From: Microcosmobacter mediterraneus
GTDB taxonomy: Bacteria > Bacteroidota > Bacteroidia > Flavobacteriales > Flavobacteriaceae
Reading direction: 5' to 3'
Assembly (NCBI RefSeq): GCF_031846265.1
Contig: NZ_JAVRIA010000003.1
Span: 310,001-374,000, forward strand
Length of the DNA stretch: 64,000 nucleotides
Made by a program: the position numbers and the translations under genes. Every line of letters starts with the position of its first letter. The first letter of the stretch is position 1. The notes under the pieces are model-generated. The model saw only the letters and a program-made list of their open reading frames with translations, made no database searches and was not told the DNA's origin. Below, one piece after another: positions 52,839-62,300 of this stretch.

Positions 52839-53468
52839 ATGCACTTTTTAAATAGCAACATAGAATTCCCTGATATTTCTAAAGCATCCAAAGATGGTTT
52901 ACTGGCTATTGGAGGTGATTTATCTGCCGAACGATTACTCTACGCTTACCAAAATGGTATTTTTCCTTGGTTTGATGACGAACAGCCTATTCTTTGGTGG
53001 TCACCAGATCCTAGATTTGTACTATTCCCAGAAGATCTAAAGATTTCCAAAAGTATGGTTCAAATACTCAAAAAGGATAGTTTTAAAGTCACCTTTAACA
53101 AAGCCTTTTCTGAGGTTATACTAAAATGTGCTAATCAAAAAAGAGCTGGACAAGAAAGTTCTTGGATTACCAATGGAATGATTGAAGCTTATAATAAGCT
53201 ATTTAAACTTGGTTACGCTAAATCTGTAGAGGTTTGGCAAAACAATGTACTCGTTGGTGGATTGTATGGTGTGGATGTCGGAAACCAAGTATTCTGTGGC
53301 GAAAGCATGTTTACTAAAGTTAGTAATGCTAGCAAAGTTGGCTTCATAACATTTATTCAACAGCATGATTATAAGCTAATAGATTGTCAAATATATACCA
53401 ATCACTTAGATAGTTTAGGAGCAAAAGATATTCCTAGGTCTAAATTTCTAACCTATTTAATTAATTAA
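52839..53468 (+). CDS. aat: Leucyl/phenylalanyl-tRNA-protein transferase
   Basis: A 209-residue Aat protein: LLAIGGDLSAERLLYAYQNGIFPWFDDEQPILWWSPDPRFVLFP is the family signature region, with CGESMFTKVSNASKVGF further on. It adds Leu or Phe to proteins with N-terminal Arg or Lys, marking them for ClpS/ClpAP degradation by the N-end rule. The 231-bp gap before it shows nothing beyond the suf terminator. Its stop overlaps that of the convergent tag gene (TTAA). Confidence 0.93.
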   Translation: MHFLNSNIEFPDISKASKDGLLAIGGDLSAERLLYAYQNGIFPWFDDEQPILWWSPDPRFVLFPEDLKISKSMVQILKKDSFKVTFNKAFSEVILKCANQKRAGQESSWITNGMIEAYNKLFKLGYAKSVEVWQNNVLVGGLYGVDVGNQVFCGESMFTKVSNASKVGFITFIQQHDYKLIDCQIYTNHLDSLGAKDIPRSKFLTYLIN

Positions 53469-54034
53469 ACTTCATGGTATCTAAAACAATTGATTTCATG
53501 ATCGTTAACCATTCCTGTAGCTTGCATATGAGCATAAATAACAGTAGTGCCTACAAACTTAAATCCTCTCTTCTTTAAGTCTTTGCTAATCATATCACTT
53601 AAAGGTGTATTTGCAGGAGCATCTTTATAATTTTTAAATGCATTTTTAATCGGTTTTCCTTCAGTAAATTTCCAGATATAATCACTGAAGCTACCAAACT
53701 CTTTTTGAATATCAATAAAAGCTAAAGCATTACTAATAGTAGCTCTTATTTTTAATTTGTTTCTAATGATGCCAGCATCTTGTAATAAGCTTTCTATTTT
53801 TATTTCGTTATACGTAGCAATCTTCTTATAATCGAAATTATCAAAAGCTTTCCTAAAGTTTTCCCGTTTTCTAAGTACTGTAATCCAACTTAAACCAGCC
53901 TGAAAGGTTTCAAGAATTAAAAACTCAAATAAAGTATTATCATCATAAACAGGAACTCCCCATTCCTTATCATGATAGGTTTCATATAAAGTATCACCAA
54001 TACACCATCCACATCTATGCTTATTGTCGCCCAT
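53465..54034 (-). CDS. tag: DNA-3-methyladenine glycosylase I
   Basis: A 189-residue Tag with RCGWCIGDTLYETYHDKEWGVP, whose Cys residues, with C-terminal His/Cys (HEINCFRYHEV), form the zinc site. LILETFQAGLSWITVLRKRENFRKAF holds the helix-hairpin substrate region. It excises 3-methyladenine from alkylated DNA. Normal length. Apparently monocistronic, divergent from the thioredoxin-like gene. Confidence 0.94.
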   Translation of the reverse strand: MGDNKHRCGWCIGDTLYETYHDKEWGVPVYDDNTLFEFLILETFQAGLSWITVLRKRENFRKAFDNFDYKKIATYNEIKIESLLQDAGIIRNKLKIRATISNALAFIDIQKEFGSFSDYIWKFTEGKPIKNAFKNYKDAPANTPLSDMISKDLKKRGFKFVGTTVIYAHMQATGMVNDHEINCFRYHEV

Positions 54035-54120
54035 ATTTTAAGTGTAAGTTTTCAGATTTATCTCTACTAATAACTAATCTTATTTAATATTTAAAAGTAA
54101 GACTTAAATTTGAATAAATT

Positions 54121-54729
54121 ATGGAAATGACTCTAGATAAAACTATTGAATCTGCATTACAAAATAGTATTACGTACTCAGAATACAGAGACTTGGTTGC
54201 TTCTCAAGTTGAGCACAAAAAAACCAGTGGTGATAACCAATCTGAAGCTTTAATTAATTACACAATGCTTAACAACAGACGTATGAAGCGTTGGGATAAA
54301 ACGGTGAAAATTAATGAAGAAGTAGTTTTAGATATTAAGAAATTTGACGGTAAATTAACTTGGCTAGTCCTAACTGAAAGTTGGTGTGGAGATGCTGCAC
54401 ACGTTATTCCTGTACTAAATAAAATTGCAGAACTCAATAACAATATTAAATTGAAGCTTGTCTTTAGAGATGATCATTTAGAGTTAATGGATCAATTCCT
54501 AACACATGGAGGACGTTCAATACCTAAAGTGATCGTAATAGAAGAAAACTCTAACGAGGTTATTGATAGTTATGGTCCAAGACCATCTACTGCCACAAAA
54601 ATGGTCAATGATTACAAAAAACAACATGGAACTCTTACGCCAAAGTTTAAAGAAGATTTACAACGTTGGTATAACAAAGACAAAGGGCAAACTGTAATTT
54701 CTGATATACTAAAAACGCTAAACCTCTAG
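54121..54729 (+). CDS. Thioredoxin-like protein with single active-site cysteine
   Basis: A 202-residue cytosolic protein (no signal peptide). The thioredoxin fold is visible at about residues 77-165: KLTWLVLTESWCGDAAHVIPVL, then a cis-Pro in GRSIPKVIVIEE. The active site is W-C89-G-D-A, so the second Cys is replaced by Ala and there is no other Cys in the protein. That excludes a normal dithiol redox cycle; it may act through a monothiol/glutathione- or bacillithiol-type mechanism or as a binding protein. A TAAATTTG at 54105-54112, 8 bases before ATG, is a candidate -7 element. Its stop overlaps the convergent TonB-like gene (CTAG). Confidence 0.82.
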   Translation: MEMTLDKTIESALQNSITYSEYRDLVASQVEHKKTSGDNQSEALINYTMLNNRRMKRWDKTVKINEEVVLDIKKFDGKLTWLVLTESWCGDAAHVIPVLNKIAELNNNIKLKLVFRDDHLELMDQFLTHGGRSIPKVIVIEENSNEVIDSYGPRPSTATKMVNDYKKQHGTLTPKFKEDLQRWYNKDKGQTVISDILKTLNL

Positions 54730-55466
54730 TTTTTACCTTTAAAATAAAAGGTAATTGATCCCAGTTGTGATGGATTAGATGCACTATCAAAGCTAACTAT
54801 TTTAGCATAATCTAAAGCATGTTCTACTAAGCATTCATTAGTAGATGTAGATGAGGAATTAACGTAAGCGTCTGTTACTTTACCTTGTGAATTAACAGTA
54901 ATATTAATAACCATTTTACCGCTTACTTCACACAAATAACGAGGTGTATCATAATCTTGAATCGTTCTACCTTTCAAAGAATAACTCATGGTACTATTAG
55001 CATTAGTTTTTTTCTTAGAAGCATCTTGCGTATGCATTGCCAGGCGATCTTTAACCTTCTGAAATGATGATTTTTCTTCTTTATTTATAGCATAGTTGCC
55101 TTGAGAAGTATTTGTAGTTGATGATTCTAATACGTCTGTATTCTCTGTCTCTCTAGCTTCTTCTATAGCTCTTGTAGTTTTTTCAAAATCATTTTCATTA
55201 ATAGACTTAAAGTTTTTCATCATGTCTGCAAACTCTTGATCTTCATTTAATGCCGAATTGGTTTGCGGTAATTTATAGGCCAATTCCTCTAACAAACGCT
55301 GTTCTTTTTCAGCTTCAGTCTCAGGTTCAACTTCATAATAACTCTCAGAAATAAATGCGTTATGTCGTGTTAGATGAACACTAAATAGTGCAAAAACTAG
55401 AGTTCCTGTTAGAAGAACAGTAATAATTAAAGCCTTATGTTTATCAATTAAACTCAATACAATCAA
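54726..55466 (-). CDS. TonB-like energy transducer family protein
   Basis: A 246-residue protein with one N-terminal membrane helix (ALIITVLLTGTLVFALFSVHL), a long charged middle region with Glu-rich helices, and a C-terminal TonB-type beta-alpha-beta domain (about 165-245: VSGKMVINITVNSQGKVTDAYV...SITFYFKG). It lacks a Pro-rich spacer; two Cys (YLCEV and NECLV) may form a disulfide in the periplasm. It likely links inner-membrane energy or structure to outer-membrane receptors, but no ExbB/D genes are nearby. Convergent with the thioredoxin-like gene. Confidence 0.72.
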   Translation of the reverse strand: MIVLSLIDKHKALIITVLLTGTLVFALFSVHLTRHNAFISESYYEVEPETEAEKEQRLLEELAYKLPQTNSALNEDQEFADMMKNFKSINENDFEKTTRAIEEARETENTDVLESSTTNTSQGNYAINKEEKSSFQKVKDRLAMHTQDASKKKTNANSTMSYSLKGRTIQDYDTPRYLCEVSGKMVINITVNSQGKVTDAYVNSSSTSTNECLVEHALDYAKIVSFDSASNPSQLGSITFYFKGKN

Positions 55467-55561
55467 TGATTATTTAGTGTAATATATACGTAAATTTTGA
55501 AAAAATGGATGAAATACAGTAATTCTCAAGAAAGAGAATGGTATAAAAGTCCAGTTTTCAG

Positions 55562-56254
55562 CTATTGAGAATTCAATGTATTAATAAATTCTTCAGGAGA
55601 ATAAGCGTCTACAACTTTAAATTCTCCTATTCTAGTTCGCCTTAATTCTGACAAATGTGCTCCAGAATTTAAAGCTTTACCAAAATCGTGCGCTAAGGAT
55701 CTTATGTATGTTCCTTTGCTACAAACCACTCTAAATTGCACTTGCAAATTATCTATGCTTATAATTTCAAATTCAGAAATAGTTACCAATCTTGGTTGAA
55801 TCTCTACAGTCTCTCCTGCTCTTGCGTGCTCATACAATCGTTTTCCGTCTTTTTTAATAGCTGAAAAAATTGGTGGATATTGTTCAATGTCACCAATAAA
55901 TTTAGAAGTTGTTTCGGTAATTAAATGGTTTGTGATATGATCTGTATTAAACTTAGCATCTACCTCAGTTTCTAAATCATAAGACGGTGTTGTAGATCCT
56001 AAAGTAAAAGTTCCTGTATACTCTTTCTCCTGACCTTGGAAGGTATGAATTTGTTTGGTCATTTTACCAGTACAAATGACTAGTAAACCAGTAGCTAAAG
56101 GATCTAAAGTTCCTGCATGGCCAACTTTTATTTTCTTTATATCAAAAGCCCTGCGTATTTCCCAACGTAACTTATTTACTGCTTGAAAAGAAGTCCATGT
56201 TAAAGGCTTATCAATGAGTAAAACCTGTCCTGCGAGGAAATCTTCTTTGGTCAT
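55562..56254 (-). CDS. truB: tRNA pseudouridine-55 synthase
   Basis: A 230-residue protein with the catalytic Asp in VGHAGTLDPLATGLLVICTG, the N-terminal KPLTWTSFQAVNKLR, and YEHARAGETVEIQPR and VVCSKGTYIRSLAHDFG. The C-terminal PUA-like part is short, as is common in Bacteroidota. It isomerises U55 in the tRNA T-loop. Four bases separate it from uppP, placing it at the end of the ftsX-uppP-truB transcript. Confidence 0.95.
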   Translation of the reverse strand: MTKEDFLAGQVLLIDKPLTWTSFQAVNKLRWEIRRAFDIKKIKVGHAGTLDPLATGLLVICTGKMTKQIHTFQGQEKEYTGTFTLGSTTPSYDLETEVDAKFNTDHITNHLITETTSKFIGDIEQYPPIFSAIKKDGKRLYEHARAGETVEIQPRLVTISEFEIISIDNLQVQFRVVCSKGTYIRSLAHDFGKALNSGAHLSELRRTRIGEFKVVDAYSPEEFINTLNSQ

Positions 56255-56258
56255 ATCA

Positions 56259-57053
56259 CTAATTTAAAAGCGAATATATTATCGCTGCTATTCCAACTAA
56301 AATACAGTAAAAAGCAAAATAAGACAGCTTGCTTTTCTTAACAAGCTTAATCATCCAAGTACATGCAAACAATCCTGAGACAAATGCAGCGATAAAACCT
56401 ATAGATAGTGTAGTTATGTTTGCGCTTTCATAACTGAGTTCTCCACTAAAAATATCCTTAGCTATTTTACCAAATATCAAGGGTACAACCATTAAAAATG
56501 AAAATCGAGCTGCTTTAGTTTTATCGTTACCTAAAAGTACAGATGTAGAAATGGTAGCTCCAGAACGCGATATTCCTGGTAGCATAGCTATGGCCTGAGA
56601 CACACCAATAATAAATGCATTAGAAAACGACACTTTTTTTGTAGTGTTTTTTGCCTTATCTGCTAATAATAGTAATGCTGCTGTAACAATAAGCATGCAT
56701 CCTACTAATAGAATGTTACCTCCAAATAAGGCTTCTAACTGTTCCTCAAAGAATAACCCAACAATCACTGCAGGAACCATAGATAAAGCTATTTTAGAAA
56801 CAAATTGCAAATCTTCATTCCATTGCAATTTTAGCACACCAGAAATTAGAGACCAAATGTCTTTTCTAAAAACCACGATAGTACTTAAAGCTGTTGCAAA
56901 ATGAAGTACTACTGTAAATAAAAGACTTTCTTTTGGAATTGAATTATCGCCAAGTATGACTTTCCCTAATTCTAAGTGACCACTAGAGGATACAGGTAAA
57001 AACTCAGTAAGACCTTGAATAATGCCTAAAACAATGGCGTCGATTACTTCCAT
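56259..57053 (-). CDS. uppP: Undecaprenyl-diphosphate phosphatase
   Basis: A 264-residue integral membrane protein with about eight helices and both active-site motifs: LTEFLPVSSSGHLELG near the N-terminus and LPGISRSGATIS in the second half. It dephosphorylates undecaprenyl diphosphate to recycle the lipid carrier for peptidoglycan. Located between DUF3098 and truB in the conserved cell-envelope cluster. Confidence 0.96.
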   Translation of the reverse strand: MEVIDAIVLGIIQGLTEFLPVSSSGHLELGKVILGDNSIPKESLLFTVVLHFATALSTIVVFRKDIWSLISGVLKLQWNEDLQFVSKIALSMVPAVIVGLFFEEQLEALFGGNILLVGCMLIVTAALLLLADKAKNTTKKVSFSNAFIIGVSQAIAMLPGISRSGATISTSVLLGNDKTKAARFSFLMVVPLIFGKIAKDIFSGELSYESANITTLSIGFIAAFVSGLFACTWMIKLVKKSKLSYFAFYCILVGIAAIIYSLLN

Positions 57054-57091
57054 GAGGTCAAAGGTATCAAAATACTAATTTGAAGTGACGT

Positions 57092-57355
57092 TTATTTTTT
57101 GGAATTTTTCTTAGGATTAAGAAGAATAGCATACACCTGAATTCCGAAACCAATAAGCACTAAGGTTGGTGCTAAGCGAATACGTCTCCAGCTAAAGATT
57201 GAGTCATCAAATACATTAGGATCATCACTTCCACCTCCTGCCATAAGGATAAACCCCAAAGCAATACAAGCCAAGCCTATAAACATCCATTTATAGTTTT
57301 TTTTACCAAAAACAAATTCACCTTTAGAAATTTCTTTACGCTTTTTTTCACCCAT
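57092..57355 (-). CDS. DUF3098 membrane protein
   Basis: An 87-residue protein with a Lys-rich N-terminus, a first helix WMFIGLACIALGFILMAGGG and a second APTLVLIGFGIQVYAIL separated by SDDPNVFDDSIFSWRRIR. The motif and order match DUF3098, usually found beside ftsX and uppP in Bacteroidota. Function unknown; position suggests a cell-division or envelope role. The preceding gene ends 2 bases upstream. Confidence 0.85.
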   Translation of the reverse strand: MGEKKRKEISKGEFVFGKKNYKWMFIGLACIALGFILMAGGGSDDPNVFDDSIFSWRRIRLAPTLVLIGFGIQVYAILLNPKKNSKK

Positions 57356-57357
57356 AA

Positions 57358-57717
57358 TTACTCGTCTTTGAACTCGGTAAATATAACCCCATCATCTAAT
57401 GTTAATTGAGATATATGTTCGGAAGTTACTCCACCAAGAACTTTAGCTAAGTGCAAAGTAACGGTTTTATTTAAAACTTTTCTCTTAAGAGAATCTAAAT
57501 TTAGTCCTTGCTCTAAACCTCTATTGATGTAATAAAAGTCTGTTCCAGCATCATGGAATACAATATCGTTAGAGGTACCTTCTGTTATTTTTGTAACTGT
57601 GATTGTTTTCACCACACAATCTTCTGGCTTTGTATTTTGAATGATACACGATTTTAATAACACAAAAGCAATAATAATAAATGCTAAAACTGAAGCAATT
57701 GGTAATAGACGTTTCAT
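57358..57717 (-). CDS. Unrecognised single-TM protein
   Basis: A 119-residue protein with an N-terminal membrane helix or lipoprotein-like signal (MKRLLPIASVLAFIIIAFVLLKSC) and a soluble beta-rich domain (EDCVVKTITVTKITEGTSNDIVFHDAGTDFYYINRGL). Cys residues at about 24 and 34 could form a disulfide. It has no recognised family. It is 2 bases before DUF3098, in the gap that usually separates ftsX from DUF3098, so it appears to be an accessory member of this operon. Confidence 0.65.
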   Translation of the reverse strand: MKRLLPIASVLAFIIIAFVLLKSCIIQNTKPEDCVVKTITVTKITEGTSNDIVFHDAGTDFYYINRGLEQGLNLDSLKRKVLNKTVTLHLAKVLGGVTSEHISQLTLDDGVIFTEFKDE

Positions 57718-57757
57718 GATTGGCGGTTTTATTTGTAACGAATTCTATGTTAGAATA

Positions 57758-58300
57758 TTATTCAATAATCTCTATCTTTCCAAATGGTAAGAAGGGTTTG
57801 TTAAGAAGTCCTATGTAAAATTCAATTTTAATAGTGTCGTTTTTTTGTATGAACAATAAATCTTCAGATGAAAATTTATTTTTAGTACTAAACCAAACTT
57901 TATAATTATACGATCCTAATCCAACTCCATTTTCTCCTTCGCTATTATTTCTATATGTTACAACGAATTTATCTTGAATTTTTTCTTTTGAATAAGATTT
58001 ATTAAGATAAAATGCTGACTGATCTTTGACAAGAGCAATAAACATTAACAGCATAAAACCACAAAAAGTTCCGTAAGAAAAACTTTTCATAATTCTAATA
58101 AATTTATCTTTTTCTTGAGAATTTTTTAAAACAAAAACAAAAACCGAGACCAAAGTTATTATAAAAATGAGCACATAAACTTTTACACTTATTTCAAATT
58201 CACTTGAACCTATATAATCTTTGAAAAAATAGTCTAATGTAGATAACAAGACCATATACAAAAACGGTAAACCAATAATACGATCTGAAGAATTTTTCAA
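57758..58300 (-). CDS. Unrecognised multi-pass membrane protein
   Basis: A 180-residue protein with three probable membrane helices (IIGLPFLYMVLLSTLDYFF, VYVLIFIITLVSVFVFVL and GTFCGFMLLMFIALV) and an extracytoplasmic C-terminal region of about 75 residues (KFVVTYRNNSEGENGVGLGSYNYKVWFS). Unusually AT-rich codons compared with ftsX. No family recognised. It starts 5 bases after the ftsX stop, so it is transcribed with ftsX, but it is not part of the usual cluster and may be an insertion. Confidence 0.65.
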   Translation of the reverse strand: MKNSSDRIIGLPFLYMVLLSTLDYFFKDYIGSSEFEISVKVYVLIFIITLVSVFVFVLKNSQEKDKFIRIMKSFSYGTFCGFMLLMFIALVKDQSAFYLNKSYSKEKIQDKFVVTYRNNSEGENGVGLGSYNYKVWFSTKNKFSSEDLLFIQKNDTIKIEFYIGLLNKPFLPFGKIEIIE

Positions 58301-58305
58301 ATTAA

Positions 58306-59184
58306 CTAATAATATAACTGATCCGTTTTCAAATTTAAAAAACGTTGTGTGGCAATATATGTACTAATCCAAGTAATAAGAATACCTAAACCAAAAATAC
58401 TTGCAAAAAGGCTTACAATTAATATTGGTTGTTTAAGCAGCTCTAACTCTGGGAAATATCTATCTAAATAACACAATACTATAGCCATACCAATTAAGGC
58501 TACAATAGCACCAATAACACCTAATTGTATACTCTTCCAAACAAATGGTTTTCTAATAAAGCGTTTTGTAGCGCCAACCATTTGCATCGTTTTTATAATA
58601 AAACGCTTAGAATATACAGCTAATCTTATGGAACTATTGATAAGTAATACTGCTATTAAAGTAAATAAACCGCTCAGTAACAAAACCCAAAACGATATTC
58701 GTTTTACATTACTATTCATTAGTTCTACCAGATCATTATCATATGTTACATCATCAATAAATGCCTTGGCTGACAATTCTTGTTCAATCTCAAGTAGTTT
58801 TTCTGAAGTTACATAATCTGCTTTTAAACTAATATCTATAGAATTCTTTAATGGATTTGTTCCTAAGAAATCAAGAAAATCCTCTCCATATTCACCCTCA
58901 AGAGATTCTGCAGCAGCCTCTTTAGAAACATAAGTAACAGATTTTGTGTGTTCAGCCATTGCCAAACTCTTTTTAAGTTGATTTATTTCAACCTCTTTGG
59001 CATCATCTCTTAAAAATACATTAACAGTAACATCCTCCTTAAAATAGTCGGCTACTTTTTTTGCATTAATAACCAAAAGTCCTAAGCAACCCAAAAGAAA
59101 AAGGACGAGCGCTATACTAATAACAACTGAAACATAAGAAGAAATTAATTTTCGTTTTTGATATCTATCAAATGATGAACTCAT
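58306..59184 (-). CDS. ftsX: Cell division protein FtsX (permease)
   Basis: A 292-residue protein with an N-terminal membrane helix (SYVSVVISIALVLFLLGCLG), a periplasmic domain (about 45-165: DVTVNVFLRDDAKEVEINQLK, KSVTYVSKEAAAESL), and three further helices at about 170-285, as in FtsX. With FtsE it regulates septal peptidoglycan hydrolases. ftsE is not adjacent, which is normal in Bacteroidota. Upstream is a 125-bp divergent gap shared with leuS. Confidence 0.93.
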   Translation of the reverse strand: MSSSFDRYQKRKLISSYVSVVISIALVLFLLGCLGLLVINAKKVADYFKEDVTVNVFLRDDAKEVEINQLKKSLAMAEHTKSVTYVSKEAAAESLEGEYGEDFLDFLGTNPLKNSIDISLKADYVTSEKLLEIEQELSAKAFIDDVTYDNDLVELMNSNVKRISFWVLLLSGLFTLIAVLLINSSIRLAVYSKRFIIKTMQMVGATKRFIRKPFVWKSIQLGVIGAIVALIGMAIVLCYLDRYFPELELLKQPILIVSLFASIFGLGILITWISTYIATQRFLNLKTDQLYY

Positions 59185-59309
59185 AAAGGCTTTGTAATTG
59201 GAGTAAAAATAAAAAACTAATTCTATTAGCTAAGGAATAGAACGTTTAAACTTTCAACATTGTTATAATAACATTAAATTTGCGGCTTTATTAGTAGGAA
59301 ATCAGTAAG

Positions 59310-62300
59310 ATGACATACAACTTCAACGAGATAGAACAAAAATGGCAAGACCATTGGGCAAAACACGAAACGTTTAAGGCTGAAAACAATTCAGATAAAC
59401 CTAAGTACTATGTTTTAGACATGTTCCCTTATCCAAGTGGTGCAGGTTTACATGTTGGTCACCCATTAGGTTATATTGCTTCAGATATTTATGCTCGTTA
59501 CAAACGTCATAAAGGTTTTAATGTCTTACATCCACAAGGTTATGATAGTTTTGGCCTACCTGCTGAGCAATATGCTATACAAACTGGTCAACATCCTGCT
59601 GTTACAACCGAAGAAAATATTAAAACGTATCGTCGTCAATTAGATCAAATAGGATTTTCTTTTGATTGGTCTCGCGAAGTGCGAACAAGTGATCCAAGCT
59701 ATTACAAATGGACACAGTGGATTTTCATTCAATTATTCAACTCATATTACTGTAATATAGATCATAAGGCTGAAAATATTACAGAGCTGATCAAAGAATT
59801 TGAGCGTGCAGGTAACACACATGTTAATGCAGCTTGTGATGAGGATACGCCAAGTTTTTCTTCGGAAGACTGGAAGGCTTATTCAGAGCTTGAAAAGCAA
59901 GAGATTCTTCTAAAATATAGATTAACATATCTCGCTGAAACAGAAGTTAATTGGTGTCCTGCCTTAGGAACCGTTTTGGCTAATGACGAGATTGTTAATG
60001 GTGTTTCAGAACGTGGAGGTCATCCTGTAGTACGAAAAAAAATGACCCAATGGAGTATGCGTATTTCAGCTTATGCTGAACGTTTATTGCAAGGTTTAGA
60101 TACCATTGATTGGACAGACTCTCTAAAGGAAAGTCAACGTAATTGGATAGGGAAATCCGTTGGTGCATCAGTCACCTTTATGGTTAAAGATTATGACGCA
60201 AAAATCGATGTGTTCACCACACGTCCTGATACCATTTTCGGCGTATCTTTTATGACACTTGCTCCAGAACACGAGTTAGTTTCACAAATCACTACAGCAG
60301 AACAGAAAGCAGAAGTTGAAGCATACGTAGAAGCCACTGCAAAACGCAGTGAACGTGATCGTATGGCAGATGTAAAAACCATTTCTGGTGTGTTTACTGG
60401 AGCCTATGCAGAGCATCCTTTTACTAAAGCACCTATTCCTATTTGGATTGGTGATTATGTGCTAGCTAGCTACGGAACAGGTGCTGTAATGGCTGTACCT
60501 TGTGGTGACCAACGCGATTGCGATTTTGCTAAGTATTTTGGGATTGACATTCCTAACATTTTTGAAGGCGTAGATATTTCTGAAGAAGCCTTTGCATCTA
60601 AGGATAACGTGAAAATTGCCAATAGTGATTTCCTCAACGGAATGAACTATAAGAAAGCAACCAAACGTGCTATTTATGAGTTAGAGCAGATTGGACAAGG
60701 CAAAGGCAAAACCAATTACAGATTACGTGATGCTGTATTTAGCAGACAACGCTATTGGGGCGAACCGTTCCCTGTGTATTATGTCAATGGTATGCCGCAA
60801 ATGATTGCTGCACAGCATTTGCCTATTACATTACCAGAAGTTGAAAAGTACTTACCAACCGAAACAGGTGAACCACCTCTAGGAAATGCAACCGTTTGGG
60901 CTTGGGATACATCAAAAAAAGAAGTTGTTTCTAATGATCTAATAGATAATAAAACTATTCACCCTTTAGAGTTAAACACCATGCCTGGTTGGGCAGGAAG
61001 TTCACAGTACTTTAATCGTTATATGGATCCTCATAATGAGGATGAAATCTTCTCTAAAGACGCCATTGATTATTGGCAACAAGTAGACTTATATATTGGA
61101 GGAAGCGAACATGCTACAGGTCATTTATTATACGCACGTTTTTGGCAAAAGTTTATGTTTGATTTGGGCTTAGTCCCTGTCGATGAGTTTGCTAAAAAAT
61201 TGATTAATCAAGGGATGATTTTAGGAACGAGTGCGATTGCTCATAGAGTTTATTGCCATACATCGTCTTTAAAAAATGAAAAAGAAAGAGTAAAAGGAGT
61301 TTACACATCTAATATTTACGTTTCAAAGAAAATATCAGAAGAAATTGAAGAAGATAACTTTAAAGAAATTAACAAAGATATATACGATATAATTCATTCA
61401 GGATTATTAGATGAGATCAGTAATTTTAATTTTAATAATTCTGAGGAGAAAGTAGGCGAAGAAATTTTCCATATTTCAACTAATCCAACTCATGTTAATG
61501 TCAATTTAGTTAATTCTTCAGATGAGTTAGATATTGAGGCTTTTAAAAACTGGCAACCTGAATTCAGTAATGCTAGTTTTATTGGTGATTCAGGGAAAGT
61601 TTTGACACCTAGAAGAATGGAGTTTGTTTCTGATTTTAAAGTATCTAGAGAAGTAGAAAAAATGTCAAAGCGCTGGTATAACGTAGTTAATCCAGACCAT
61701 ATTTGTGAACAGTATGGCGCAGATAGTTTAAGATTATATGAGATGTTTTTGGGCCCTTTAGAGCAATACAAACCTTGGAATACAGCAGGTATTTCAGGAG
61801 TACATAGTTTCCTTAAAAAGTTGTGGAAGTTGTATTATGATGATACTAGTTTTAAAGTGACTGATGCGACACCAACAAAAGACCATTTAAAGACGCTACA
61901 CAAAACCATTAAAAAGGTTGAGGAAGATATTGATAACTTCTCATTCAATACGTCGGTTTCTACGTTTATGATTGCAGTAAATGAGTTGACTGCTCAGAAG
62001 TGTACATCAAGAGAAATCTTAGAACCTCTCTTGGTATTAATATCACCTTATGCACCTCATATTGCTGAGGAGCTTTGGGAAGCTTTAGGTCATAAGCAAT
62101 CTATTTCCACTGCACCTTTCCCTGTGTTTGAAGCCAATCATTTAGTAGAAAGTAGTAAAGAATATCCGATTTCTTTTAATGGTAAAATGCGCTTTAAGTT
62201 AGAGTTATCATTAGACCTATCTAAAGATGATATTGAAAAAGCGGTCTTAGCAGATGAACGTACACAAAACCAATTACAAGGACGCGAGCCTAAAAAAGTG

